14,292 nucleotides of DNA from CAYQQJ01 sp964515945 (lineage in GTDB: Bacteria; Pseudomonadota; Gammaproteobacteria; Pseudomonadales; Cellvibrionaceae): contig CAZEWY010000082.1 in the NCBI GenBank assembly GCA_964515945.1, positions 1-14,292 of the forward strand, in the 5' to 3' direction. Every line of letters begins with the position of its first letter. The stretch's first letter is position 1. Both the position numbers and the translations under genes were made by a program. Positions 1-8,610 of the stretch are shown here, piece by piece. Below the pieces are notes generated by a model. That model ran no database searches. It saw only the letters and a list, made by a program, of their open reading frames with translations, and was not told where the DNA came from.

Positions 1-1198
1 GACTGCTGTCGCCCTGGTAGCTCCAGATGCCGGTAGCCGCGTCATAGGTCATCGGCTCGGTGCTCTCCAGGCTCAGAGAGTCAGTACTGAAAACTCGCAA
101 TTCCACCTTTTGCGCCGTTGGCGCCCACACAGACACGGCAACACCGTCACCCTCATAGGACACACCCAATTGCGCCTCGTCGGCGTCATTCGCGCCGGTG
201 GTATAGAGTGCGTCCAGCAAGGCGGGCACCTGCAGACCGGTGCCGCGTCGCTTGCCTTGATCATCCTGTCCTACAAGAATCAACTGGTACTTCAACAGCT
301 CTTTGATGCGATCCGTAGGCACATCCACCGTATAGGCAAAGTAGCTGGCCAGATGTGGAAACTTCGTTTTCTGCTCTTCGGTGAGAACCGTCGGTGTCAG
401 TTCAGCAACCAAAGTGCCATTGGCAACCGTGCCATCTTCATTGGCGGCAATAGTCCCGTCCTCCGAGCTGTAAAGTTCCACGCTACCCATGTCTTCATGC
501 CAGACAATCGTGGATTGATCTATCCAGTGGGCGGCAACGTTGTTGATTGCCAGTGCGGGCTCCTTATAAGCCTCACAGATGTCGTCGATGCAGATGGGCA
601 CCGCGCTCGCGTCGCTGTTGCGCAAAGTCGTTGGGTCCGCGATAACGAAGTAGAGTCGTTCGTAAGGCAGCCCTTCATGGGTGATGCGAACCGACAAGTC
701 ATTCGTCTGGTCACTGGCATCCGGATTTTTGATAATGAAATTGCCGCAGTTGCCTTCGCTGGTGTTGATGATGAAGGGCGCACCATAGATCGGGTCCGGT
801 GGAAGATCGGCTACGCCGGGACCGGCAGGCCAGGTGGTAAGTTCACTCTCTGCCCAGCCGCCTCCGCAACTGTTCCACAGGTGAAGGGTATAGCCTTCGA
901 AGATTTTGTCTCGCTTATTGAAATAAATAATGACCTGATCTTCCTCGGGCATATAAAGCGGTGGCGGGAAATCCGGTACAAAGCAGGCACCACGATCGAC
1001 GCGAATTTGCCCCTCTGGACAATCAGGCAGCGGTGGCGGCTCGCCGCAACTACCATCCTCCAGCACTTGCTGGAAGTTGTCACAGACTTCCAATGTGGTT
1101 TGGTCACTGTCCGTGCCGCTGGCGCCCCCACAGCCCGCAATCAGGATGACCGTGCAGACCAGGGCAAACAGCCACAGTCGATTGGATAGATTAAACAT
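1..1198 (-). CDS. pulA: Type I pullulanase-like lipoprotein, N-terminal part (runs off left edge)
   Basis: Only the first 399 codons are present; the frame is open to the window edge. The start is ATG at 1198, with GGAG about 9-10 bases upstream. The protein opens with a lipoprotein signal peptide ending in lipobox LIAGC (Cys23); residue +2 is Gly, so outer-membrane sorting is expected. Residues about 39-80 form a Cys- and Pro-rich tether (Cys39, 51, 60, 72). Residues about 88-200 look like the pullulanase-associated PUD/CBM41 starch-binding domain (IIYFNKRD...GYTLHLWN). Residues about 215-330 resemble the pullulanase N2 region (AHWIDQSTIVW), and from about 345 a CBM48 domain begins (GVSYEGDGVAVSVWAPTAQ). 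The GH13 catalytic domain lies outside the window, so debranching of alpha-1,6 links in pullulan or amylopectin is inferred from this domain order. It follows the neopullulanase gene by 127 bases on the same strand, possibly in one operon. I see no TGNATACGTATNCA site in front of it. Confidence 0.85.
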   Translation of the reverse strand, partial: MFNLSNRLWLFALVCTVILIAGCGGASGTDSDQTTLEVCDNFQQVLEDGSCGEPPPLPDCPEGQIRVDRGACFVPDFPPPLYMPEEDQVIIYFNKRDKIFEGYTLHLWNSCGGGWAESELTTWPAGPGVADLPPDPIYGAPFIINTSEGNCGNFIIKNPDASDQTNDLSVRITHEGLPYERLYFVIADPTTLRNSDASAVPICIDDICEAYKEPALAINNVAAHWIDQSTIVWHEDMGSVELYSSEDGTIAANEDGTVANGTLVAELTPTVLTEEQKTKFPHLASYFAYTVDVPTDRIKELLKYQLILVGQDDQGKRRGTGLQVPALLDALYTTGANDADEAQLGVSYEGDGVAVSVWAPTAQKVELRVFSTDSLSLESTEPMTYDAATGIWSYQGDSS

Positions 1199-1325
1199 CG
1201 TTTGTTACTCCACTATTATTTAGTTATCAGGTGGTTCTTATATCGGCTGCTCTCTTCGGAGCGTTTCCGATTGGCTTACAGGTTTCCGGTTGCCCGAATT
1301 TACTTGCTATTTTTCTTTATTGGTT

Positions 1326-3212
1326 TTAAGCACCGTTGATTTCAGGCACCGTAATCTCAAGCACCATGGCAGTTCGTGCTGGTATGCTTAATGTCTGTTG
1401 TACATCATGGCGATGCCCGGTTATCACATCCGTGCCCACGGCAGTTTCCGGCAAGAGTGGCTGAAACCGCGTCGTGTCCAGTGTTTTCCTTGAGTCGCTG
1501 TTATTAAGCACGACCATGACCATTTCGTCCTCATAGTGCCGGAAGTACACATAGATGCCATGCCGTGGTGCAAAGTGCGTCAGCTTTCCCTTTGCAATGG
1601 CCGCAGATGTTTTCCGCCAGTTAAGTAGCCCGCGCATAAAATGCTGCGCATCTTTCTGCTTTTCAGTTAAACCCGTGCCAGTAAACGCATTGACGTTATC
1701 TGTGGCCCAGCCACCGGGAAAGTCGGTGCGGATGATACCGTGGTCACCGGGGACAGCAGCGTTGCTCATCAGGATTTCCGTGCCGTAATAGACCTGTGGT
1801 ATTCCCCGTGTGGTCAGAAAATACACCATGGCCATTTTGTAGAGGTCGTATTGCTCATCCAGTTGGGTATAGATGCGATCCATGTCGTGGTTGTCGGCAA
1901 AGACCACCAGGTTATAAGGGTCCGCATAGAGAAAATCATTTGCCAACATCTCGTATATTTTGGTTAAACCCGAACTCCAGCTCTCCTCGGATTTCAAGCC
2001 TTGCACGACGGCGTTTTGCAGCGGAAAATCCATCAGGCTGGGAAGGTAGGAAACATAGCCGTTGCGATTGCTCCCGCCTTCCTGCCAGTAGGCGACTATT
2101 GCGGGATTCACAGACCACTCTTCGCCGACCATTGAGAAGTATGGGTACTCCGCCATGACACTTCGGGTCCATTCAGTGAGAAAATTCTCGTCGGCGTAGG
2201 ACCAGGTATCCACACGAATTCCCGCCAGTCCGGCATACTCGATCCACCAGATGCTGTTCTGAATGAGGTAGGTCGCCACAAAAGGATTGCGCTGATTGAG
2301 ATCTGGCATAGTGGGTACAAACCAGCCATCGGAGAATGCCTTGCGGTCGGCTTTGACGCCGTGAGGATCGCGAAGGGATTCTCGTTTGTGAGTCGTGGGT
2401 GTAAATTTACCGCCGTGATTGACCCAATCTTTCGATGGCAGATCCTGCATCCACCAATGCTCGGAGCCACTGTGGTTTGGGATCATATCCATAATCAATC
2501 CTATACCGTATTTCCCAGCCTTATTGGCCAGTGTGCGGTACAGTTGATTGGTTCCGAATCGAGCGTCTACCTGATAGTAGTCTGTGATGGCGTAGCCGTG
2601 GTAGGAGTATTCTGGTTGATTATTTTCGAGTACAGGGTTGAGCCATATCTGCGTAAAACCCATATCGGCGATGTAATCCAGATGATCAATAATTCCCTGT
2701 AAATCGCCGCCGTGCCGGCCATTTTTATCCGCTCTATCCAGACCTTCCGTTAAGGACGGCACCGCATCATTGGCCGCATCGCCATTGGCAAATCTATCCG
2801 GGGTGATCAGGTAAATCACATCGTCCGAGCCAAAGCCTTCCCTGTTGGCAGACCCGGTTTCGCGTTCAAACAGCTGATACTCGTAACTCAGCCTTTGTCT
2901 ACCGTCTTTAACGAACGAGATGGTGAATTGTCCCGGCTTTACTGTCTCGGCCAGTTTCAGGTCGACAAATAAATAGTTAGGATTATCCAGAGTCTGCAAG
3001 TTTTCCAGGGTTACACCAGGGTAGTCGATCTCTACCGAGAGTTCGGCAATATCGTCCCCATGCACCAACAGCTGGAGATGCTGGTTGTGCATACCCGCCC
3101 ACCAGAAAGGTGGCTCCAACTGTTCTATGTCATAATCCGCGCGCGCGTCGAACGGCAACCATAAAATGGCTGCCGTAAACAGGATTGCGCTATAACTTTT
3201 TATTATTTTCAT
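1326..3212 (-). CDS. Periplasmic GH13 neopullulanase/cyclomaltodextrinase (SusA-like)
   Basis: This is a 628-residue protein starting at ATG 3212, chosen because a clean signal peptide begins there (cleavage after FDARA, residue 25) and GGAA lies just upstream. A GTG at 3254 would add 14 residues in front of the signal peptide and is less likely. Residues about 30-120 match the cyclomaltodextrinase N-terminal domain (EPPFWWAGM, HLQLLVHG). The GH13 barrel follows, with region I DMIPNH, nucleophile Asp335 in GIRVDTW, acid/base Glu364 in VGEEW, and transition-state Asp443 in FADNHD. A C-terminal beta domain covers about 550-628. Family knowledge: these enzymes cut alpha-1,4 links in cyclodextrins, pullulan and maltodextrins. 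The signal peptide places it in the periplasm, like Bacteroides SusA. It lies 117 bases after GH97 and probably shares its transcript. A plain maltogenic amylase specificity cannot be excluded from sequence alone. Confidence 0.9.
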   Translation of the reverse strand: MKIIKSYSAILFTAAILWLPFDARADYDIEQLEPPFWWAGMHNQHLQLLVHGDDIAELSVEIDYPGVTLENLQTLDNPNYLFVDLKLAETVKPGQFTISFVKDGRQRLSYEYQLFERETGSANREGFGSDDVIYLITPDRFANGDAANDAVPSLTEGLDRADKNGRHGGDLQGIIDHLDYIADMGFTQIWLNPVLENNQPEYSYHGYAITDYYQVDARFGTNQLYRTLANKAGKYGIGLIMDMIPNHSGSEHWWMQDLPSKDWVNHGGKFTPTTHKRESLRDPHGVKADRKAFSDGWFVPTMPDLNQRNPFVATYLIQNSIWWIEYAGLAGIRVDTWSYADENFLTEWTRSVMAEYPYFSMVGEEWSVNPAIVAYWQEGGSNRNGYVSYLPSLMDFPLQNAVVQGLKSEESWSSGLTKIYEMLANDFLYADPYNLVVFADNHDMDRIYTQLDEQYDLYKMAMVYFLTTRGIPQVYYGTEILMSNAAVPGDHGIIRTDFPGGWATDNVNAFTGTGLTEKQKDAQHFMRGLLNWRKTSAAIAKGKLTHFAPRHGIYVYFRHYEDEMVMVVLNNSDSRKTLDTTRFQPLLPETAVGTDVITGHRHDVQQTLSIPARTAMVLEITVPEINGA

Positions 3213-3243
3213 ATTATTTCCGCTGATAACAGCTTTCTGTAAA

Positions 3244-3290
3244 AGCCCTGTCACATTTACTTCCTGTCACATTTAAAGATGTACAGGGCT
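3244..3290. repeat. Hairpin with a 13-bp direct repeat inside, between GH97 and neopullulanase genes
   Basis: AGCCCTGT (3244-3251) and ACAGGGCT (3283-3290) are perfect 8-bp inverted arms around 31 bases. CCTGTCACATTTA occurs twice, at 3247-3259 and 3263-3275, exactly 16 bp apart, partly overlapping the left arm. On the transcribed minus strand the hairpin is followed by TTTT, so it could be a weak attenuator between the two genes. The TGTGAC cores of the direct repeat could instead be protein half-sites. The long loop makes an efficient terminator unlikely. Confidence 0.4.
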
Positions 3291-3329
3291 GCAACCCAGG
3301 TTACTTACGTGCGTCGAAAACTCAGTCCC

Positions 3330-5372
3330 TTACTTGAAACCCACGGCCTTGAAACGAATAGCGGCGCCACCACTTGCGCCCAGTTTGAGCGTCAGCTTGT
3401 CGTCGTGCTTGAGAGGTTTGCTTTCAATAACAATGTCATAAGGGTTGGTTAGCCAATGGGCGTCTTTGCCATCCCGGTAAATCTGCGCGACGTAGTTCTG
3501 GCTTGTATCCAGAAAGTCGAGTTCCAGAGTCAGAGTGCGCGGCTGTTCATCGGTCAGAGCGCCCAGGTACCAGTCCTCACCGTCGCGTTCCTTGCGGGCA
3601 AAGGCCACATAGTCGCCCACGGCCCCGGCAATAGCACGGCTCTCTTCCCAGTCGGTGGGAACATCCACGATAAACTGAAAAGCATCAGGCCTGGCTTCAT
3701 AGTTTTTGGGAAGGTCCGCCGCCATTTGGATGGGACTATAAAGAACCACATAAAGTGCGAGCTGCTTGGCCAGGGTTGTCTTCACGCGGTTTTCCGCGTC
3801 CAGGCCATTGGGAGCAAGATCGAAAATGCCGGGAGTAAAATCCATGGGGCCAGCCAGCATGCGTGTAAATGGCAGAATGGCGGTATGTTCAGGTGGATTG
3901 GGCGGCGAGCCCCAGGCATTGAACTCCTGCCCCCTTGCCCCCTCGCGCGCCACCCAATTGGGATAGGTGCGACGCAGTCCTGTATCCTTGATGGGTTCAT
4001 GGGTGTTGATGCTAATCTTGCGCTTGGCCGCCTCTTTAACGCTGCGCAGATATTCGCCCACCATAAACTGACCGTCGTGCCATTCGTGCCGCACTATGCC
4101 CTCGTCATCGACACGCTTAATCTGCCCGCCGTCGGCGACATAACCGGTTTTCACCAGGGAAACGCCGTGCTCCTCGTAGAGGTCATAGGCTTCATCCATT
4201 TGGTTCTTGTAGTTGGTCACGCTGCCCGAAGTTTCGTGGTGCCCTATTAGCTTCACCCCTTTCTCTTCGCCATAAGCCGTCACTTCGGCAAGATCGAAAT
4301 CGGGATAGGATTGGGTAAAGCTGAAGACGTCACCATTTTCATACCAGTTGCCGTCCCAGCCAATATTCCAACCCTCGACCAACACGCCCGAAAAGCCATG
4401 TTTCGCGGCAAAATCCATATAGCGTTTGGTTTCTGCCGTTGTCGCACCGTGCTTTTCACCAGAACCCCAAGTATTGATACCCAAGTGCATGCCCCACCAA
4501 ATACCAACGTATTTCCCCGGTTCCACCCAGGAGACATCTCCCAGCTTATTGGGCTCATTGAGATTTAGAATCAAGTCCGAGTTCAGCAGGCCCACGGCGT
4601 TTTCCGCAATTTGAATGGTGCGCCAGGGCGACTTGAAGGGGGTCTGCGTTTTGACGCGAATACCATCCGACCAAGGTGTGAGATCCGCTTTCAGCACACC
4701 CGGTCTTTGCTGATCCAGAGTCATGGCCGCGTAATCAATCAGTGCCGCTTCGTGAATACTTACGTGAACATTTGATGGCAGCTTGAATGTGAATGGCGTA
4801 TGAGCTCGATCCACGTCATGCAGCGGTGTGGTGTTATAAATATATTCATAGCGATTCCAGCCTCTGGAGGGTATCCACCAGCTTGTCACCTGATCACTGG
4901 AGGCCACGACGAACTCCGTCAGCTCATCGGTAATGTTAACGGTTTTCATCTGCTGCTGTCTGGGCACTTCATAGCGGAAACCCACACCGTCGTTGAATAC
5001 ACGGAACCTTATACTGTACTCACTGGCGGGCTCGGCATTACGGGTGAATTCCACAAGCAGTTCGTTGTGATGATCGCGCACATGCTTGCGCTCACCCCAA
5101 GGCTGAGTCCAGCTTTTATCATGGCTGCTTGTTGCCGTTTCGGAAATTGAAAAACCTTCGGAAAAGGCCCGCTGATCCTTGAACTCCATACCGACTCGGG
5201 ATGCGCTGATTACCGGCTGACCCTGAAATGAAACCTGATATCGCGGCGTGCCATTGTTGTCACTCACAAAGACAACAATAGCCTTATCAGGCGAAGCGAC
5301 CTTTATCGTTTTCGCCAAGGCAGGTGCCGCACAAAAACACAAAACAGCAATCAACAAAAAAACGGATCGCAT
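3330..5372 (-). CDS. Periplasmic GH97 alpha-glucosidase (SusB-like, inverting type)
   Basis: This is a 680-residue protein starting at ATG 5372 with AGGAG six bases upstream. The signal peptide is cleaved after APALA (residue 20), placing it in the periplasm. It has the three-part GH97 layout: N-terminal beta-sandwich (about 21-280), TIM barrel (about 290-560) and C-terminal beta domain. Conserved acidic residues are Glu380 (HHETS), Glu459 (NTHEP), Glu477 (REGAR) and Glu483 (GQEFNAW). The spacing of the last three (+18, +6) equals that of SusB Glu508/526/532 as I recall it, and Glu380 fits SusB Glu439. This set marks the inverting alpha-glucosidase branch rather than the Asp-nucleophile retaining galactosidases. 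The region between Glu380 and Glu459 appears about ten residues longer than in SusB. It releases glucose from maltooligosaccharides. It is the first gene after an operator/promoter at 5460-5508, with the neopullulanase behind it. Confidence 0.93.
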   Translation of the reverse strand: MRSVFLLIAVLCFCAAPALAKTIKVASPDKAIVVFVSDNNGTPRYQVSFQGQPVISASRVGMEFKDQRAFSEGFSISETATSSHDKSWTQPWGERKHVRDHHNELLVEFTRNAEPASEYSIRFRVFNDGVGFRYEVPRQQQMKTVNITDELTEFVVASSDQVTSWWIPSRGWNRYEYIYNTTPLHDVDRAHTPFTFKLPSNVHVSIHEAALIDYAAMTLDQQRPGVLKADLTPWSDGIRVKTQTPFKSPWRTIQIAENAVGLLNSDLILNLNEPNKLGDVSWVEPGKYVGIWWGMHLGINTWGSGEKHGATTAETKRYMDFAAKHGFSGVLVEGWNIGWDGNWYENGDVFSFTQSYPDFDLAEVTAYGEEKGVKLIGHHETSGSVTNYKNQMDEAYDLYEEHGVSLVKTGYVADGGQIKRVDDEGIVRHEWHDGQFMVGEYLRSVKEAAKRKISINTHEPIKDTGLRRTYPNWVAREGARGQEFNAWGSPPNPPEHTAILPFTRMLAGPMDFTPGIFDLAPNGLDAENRVKTTLAKQLALYVVLYSPIQMAADLPKNYEARPDAFQFIVDVPTDWEESRAIAGAVGDYVAFARKERDGEDWYLGALTDEQPRTLTLELDFLDTSQNYVAQIYRDGKDAHWLTNPYDIVIESKPLKHDDKLTLKLGASGGAAIRFKAVGFK

Positions 5373-5459
5373 TAATAACTCCTGATATATTTCATTTGTC
5401 TTTATCTATTCATCCGCAGCTCGGAAGACAGCTTTTGTGGTTTCATTTCACATAAATCC

Positions 5460-5489
5460 ATAGTAGGTTCTTTCAACCAGCGGGTTCAA
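5460..5489 (-). promoter_or_regulatory. Putative promoter for GH97-neopullulanase operon
   Basis: On the minus strand TTGAAC (5484-5489), an 18-bp spacer and TACTAT (5460-5465) form a sigma70-like promoter with 4/6 matches in each box. Transcription would start near 5453, giving a leader of about 80 bases. The -35 box lies 5 bp downstream of the palindrome at 5495-5508. Prediction by eye only. Confidence 0.45.
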
Positions 5490-5494
5490 CATCA

Positions 5495-5508
5495 TGCATA
5501 CGTATTCA
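5495..5508. promoter_or_regulatory. Palindromic operator, site 1 (GH97 promoter)
   Basis: TGCATACGTATTCA is a near-perfect palindrome with core ATACGTAT. It is one of five copies of TGNATACGTATNCA, all in intergenic DNA of this window. An even palindrome with a central CG is typical of LacI/GalR-family operators. It lies about 123 bases before the GH97 start and 5 bp upstream of the predicted -35 box. Confidence 0.75.
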
Positions 5509-5568
5509 TTGGTCGTTAATAGAATTTGCTGGAGTCAAAACAATCCCTATTCATATGTGTTTGAGCAT

Positions 5569-5602
5569 AAAAAAAGCCCCTGTAGATAATACCTACAGAG
5601 GC
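5569..5602 (-). terminator. Rho-independent terminator of the TonB receptor gene
   Basis: Read on the minus strand, GCCTCTGTAG and CTACAGGGGC form a 10-bp stem with one G-U pair and a 7-base loop, followed by seven T residues. It begins 34 bases after the TonB receptor stop codon. It separates that transcript from the GH97 operon, which has its own promoter further downstream. Confidence 0.92.
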
Positions 5603-5636
5603 AAATGCTCGGGGAGACTAACTTTCCGAATATCGA

Positions 5637-8507
5637 CTAGAACTTGTAGTTGGCACTCAACACATAGTTCGCACCAAAATTCTGATACAAGGTGATCATA
5701 CGCGGGTCGGCATCGTCCGCCGTTGTCGTATCCTCGTTTGTCAGGTTCTGGCCTTGCAGTCTGATCGTCAGGCCTTCCAGCCCGGGAATACCGGATTCGC
5801 TGAAGTCATAGCCGATCTGAGCATCCACAAGGGTGGCGCCCTGATTTTCTACAGGCACCAATGACAAACTTATGCCTCGACCTTCACCCAGGAATTCATC
5901 ACGCTTGCGAGCCGCTACACGGAACTCAAAACCGGCTCTCTCGTAGTAGGCAGTGAGCTGAAATGATTCTTCGGATAGCCCTGGAATGCGCAATGACTCG
6001 CCGCTTTCATCAATGACCTCGCCATCCAGGAAGGTGGCGCTGGCAATAATGCCGAGACCATCCAGAGATTCGTGCAGCAGGTGAAACGGCAGACCAGCCT
6101 GCAATTCTGTGCCCGACACAAAACCTGATCCCGCTTCTTCTATGGTGCTGGTAAGACCGAGAGTTGTCAGGGTTTCACCAGCCGGAAGATCGGCATCATG
6201 ATATCCCTCCACTATATAACTGCTGAAATCCGTTACCAGATCACCGCGCGTTATATGCCAGTTCTGCAGGTCCTTGTAGAAGTAAGCCGCGCCCAGAAAG
6301 CCTTCATTGGCGAAATAATACTCATAGGCGAGATCGAATTGAATAGCTTCCATAGGCTTCAATTCGGGTGTGCCGGACGAAGCACTCCATGGGCTGAACT
6401 GTGGATCACCACTGATGCGTCTTTGCTCATCAAACGAGAAGCCGATAGTGCTGTTCGGTTTCATGGCATCCATGCGCGCACGGGAAATGGTCTTGGCGGC
6501 TGCGAAGCGAATAATCTGGTTATCCGTCACCTGGAAATTCATATTCAGGCTCGGCAAAAGCTGGAGGTAATCATCACCACCGCTCACCGGCGCTGCAGTC
6601 ACAGTGCCGTCTTCACCCGTGAAGGTGTCAAAGCCCGTTGCGGATTGATCGGTTTGCACCGCCTGCAAACCCAGGTTGCCCGTCAGTATGCCGGTTTCAA
6701 AGTTGGCCATGGCATAGGCGGTAATAACTTCTTCGGTAACCTCATAAGTGTCACCCAGGCGCGAGGTTTCATAGTTGGTCGCGTCGATCTCGCGGTAGAT
6801 GCCCGCGTTGTACAAACCAACGCCGTCATAGGCGAGAATGCTTCCCAAGCCAAAAACGCTCAGATCGGTAGTGCCAACAATGTATTCGGCCGGTACAGCG
6901 ATATCACCCTGATCCGCGGCGGGAAGCGTATCGTCATAGCCAGGCGCAACCAGGAAAGCCCCATAGTTGATTTTTGATTTGGTACGATCAGAATAGTTAA
7001 TGCCGACTTCAACACTGTTGACAATCGAGAAATCGACTTCGCCTTCGGCTGTCAAACGGAATGTATCCAATGTTTCATCAAAAATGGGTTTATTGACGAA
7101 ACCATCCTGCGCGTTGTTGTTACCGCCAACCAGTGGTGCAATGGCACCACCCCAGCCTTGAGGCCCAGCCAGACGAATGATGTTCGGGTCGGTGTAATCC
7201 GGCGTGGTCAAACTTGAGTGCGGTCCGTAAAATGCACCTTTATCCGTCATTACCCATGAGCGTGCAGCCGGATCACCCTGAGTGGTCGTTCCGGCACGCC
7301 CTACCCCGGAATAACTTTCCATGTTCAGAATAGTTTTGGATGATTCGCTCGTGGCCGCATCCACGGTCATTGACCAGGCGTCACTCAGATAATATTTTGC
7401 ATTAAAGCCAAAGGTGGTGAGTTCGGCATCCTTTACTTCGCCGTCGTTGCGGATAACGCTATGAAAACCGTCAAATTCCCCGGCAGTTACCAGCCCATCT
7501 TCAACGGATTCGATCGAGTAATTTGCCCCACCCCATATTGGACCGCCCTCTTCAAGACCGCGGAAAACCTTGGATTCGACAAAATCAATGTAGAGCGCGT
7601 CCAGCGTAAAGCTCAATCGGTCGGTTGGTTCGTACTGCACGATGCCAGAAACTGTGTCGCGCTCCATAACGGCCGAGCGCACAAAAGTGTCGTGCCCGCC
7701 CAGAATAAATGGAGCATTAGGATCACCGCCATCTACGCTCGGATAACCCCAGCCGCGAAACTGCTCTTCCTGGCTGGGCGATTCCATGGTGGCAACTGTG
7801 ATCGCAATACCAAAGGTATCATCGGCGAACTTATCCGAGTAGGTTGCCGCCAAACGATGTCCGGTATCGTCGTAATCCGGGTTGGCGGATTCAAGGCCAT
7901 TCATTTCGTAGCTGCCGTTGAGGCTGATAATACGGTCCTGCTCCAGCGGACGCAGGGTCCGCAAGTCGACAATGCCGCCCAAACCCTGATTGACGAGGCT
8001 CGCATCCGGTGTTTTGTAGACAACAGCACCGGAAATAATTTCGGCGGGGTAAAGATCGTATTCTACGCCCCGGTTATCTCCAATACCCAAAAGCTCGCGG
8101 CCATTCATGGTCGTCGCGACATACTCCTCGCTGAAGCCGCGAACGGAAATGCCACTGGTGCGGCCGTTGACACGCTCACCTGCCAAACCGGGCAAGCGCG
8201 CAAGGGATTCCGCAATACTGGTATCCGGCAGCTTACCAATGTCTTCGGCGGATATGGCTTCAACAATGGATGATGCGTTTTCTTTTATGTCCAGGGAGTT
8301 TTGTAAACTGCGCCGAAAACCGGTAACAACGACTTCCTCTACAAGCCCCATGTTACGCGCTGTACTCGAACTCTCTTCAGTGTTTACCTGGGCCATGGAA
8401 ACTGATGGTATGGCAGCGGCAATTGCCAGGGACAAAACTGACCGGGCGAAACCGGAACGCTTTATTTCGGTAGTGCTGCTAGTTGTGGAAACTCTCTCAT
8501 TACGCAT
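5637..8507 (-). CDS. TonB-dependent outer-membrane receptor, maltodextrin-type
   Basis: This is a 956-residue protein starting at ATG 8507, with GAGG eight bases upstream. A long signal peptide ends at SMA (residue 39). The TonB box EEVVVTG is at 57-63. A plug domain spans about 65-190 (DIGKLPDTSIAESLARLPG, VRGF, GGIVDLRT), and the rest is a beta-barrel ending in Phe956, as expected for BAM recognition. The plug resembles the large carbohydrate TonB receptors of Xanthomonas, Caulobacter and Alteromonadales (TIGR01782 type). There is no N-terminal STN signalling domain and no SusD-like lipoprotein beside it. Substrate identity (maltose or maltodextrin) is inferred from the surrounding starch enzymes and the shared operators, not from the protein itself. 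It has two operators in front and a strong terminator behind, so it appears to be mainly monocistronic. Confidence 0.93.
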   Translation of the reverse strand: MRNERVSTTSSTTEIKRSGFARSVLSLAIAAAIPSVSMAQVNTEESSSTARNMGLVEEVVVTGFRRSLQNSLDIKENASSIVEAISAEDIGKLPDTSIAESLARLPGLAGERVNGRTSGISVRGFSEEYVATTMNGRELLGIGDNRGVEYDLYPAEIISGAVVYKTPDASLVNQGLGGIVDLRTLRPLEQDRIISLNGSYEMNGLESANPDYDDTGHRLAATYSDKFADDTFGIAITVATMESPSQEEQFRGWGYPSVDGGDPNAPFILGGHDTFVRSAVMERDTVSGIVQYEPTDRLSFTLDALYIDFVESKVFRGLEEGGPIWGGANYSIESVEDGLVTAGEFDGFHSVIRNDGEVKDAELTTFGFNAKYYLSDAWSMTVDAATSESSKTILNMESYSGVGRAGTTTQGDPAARSWVMTDKGAFYGPHSSLTTPDYTDPNIIRLAGPQGWGGAIAPLVGGNNNAQDGFVNKPIFDETLDTFRLTAEGEVDFSIVNSVEVGINYSDRTKSKINYGAFLVAPGYDDTLPAADQGDIAVPAEYIVGTTDLSVFGLGSILAYDGVGLYNAGIYREIDATNYETSRLGDTYEVTEEVITAYAMANFETGILTGNLGLQAVQTDQSATGFDTFTGEDGTVTAAPVSGGDDYLQLLPSLNMNFQVTDNQIIRFAAAKTISRARMDAMKPNSTIGFSFDEQRRISGDPQFSPWSASSGTPELKPMEAIQFDLAYEYYFANEGFLGAAYFYKDLQNWHITRGDLVTDFSSYIVEGYHDADLPAGETLTTLGLTSTIEEAGSGFVSGTELQAGLPFHLLHESLDGLGIIASATFLDGEVIDESGESLRIPGLSEESFQLTAYYERAGFEFRVAARKRDEFLGEGRGISLSLVPVENQGATLVDAQIGYDFSESGIPGLEGLTIRLQGQNLTNEDTTTADDADPRMITLYQNFGANYVLSANYKF

Positions 8508-8546
8508 GGTATAACCTCAAGCTGCTTCTTATAGTGTTGAATTCAA

Positions 8547-8575
8547 ATCCTATTCTTGCCCGAATTAATGAACAA
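8547..8575 (-). promoter_or_regulatory. Putative promoter of TonB receptor gene
   Basis: On the minus strand TTGTTC (8570-8575), a 17-bp spacer and TAGGAT (8547-8552) make a weak sigma70-like promoter, with a start expected near 8540. The -35 box is 5 bp downstream of the palindrome at 8581-8594, the same arrangement as before GH97. Prediction by eye only. Confidence 0.42.
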
Positions 8576-8580
8576 GCGTT

Positions 8581-8594
8581 TGCATACGTATTCA
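8581..8594. promoter_or_regulatory. Palindromic operator, site 2 (TonB receptor, proximal)
   Basis: TGCATACGTATTCA is identical to site 1 and in the same orientation relative to the gene. It sits 5 bp upstream of the predicted -35 box of the TonB receptor gene. Confidence 0.77.
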
Positions 8595-8610
8595 TAAAGG
8601 GATTTGTCAT

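Noticed and set aside
110..1189. Long open frame on the plus strand opposite the pullulanase
   Set aside because: The minus strand carries a lipoprotein signal, CBM41- and CBM48-like motifs and a good ribosome binding site. The plus-strand product has no recognisable domain and is an antisense shadow.
1199..1325. Operator or promoter in front of the pullulanase
   Set aside because: No TGNATACGTATNCA site and no credible -35/-10 pair is visible. Read-through from the neopullulanase gene is the simpler view.
3213..3254. Upstream GTG start for the neopullulanase
   Set aside because: It would place 14 polar residues before a textbook signal peptide that starts at ATG 3212, and it overlaps the direct-repeat region.
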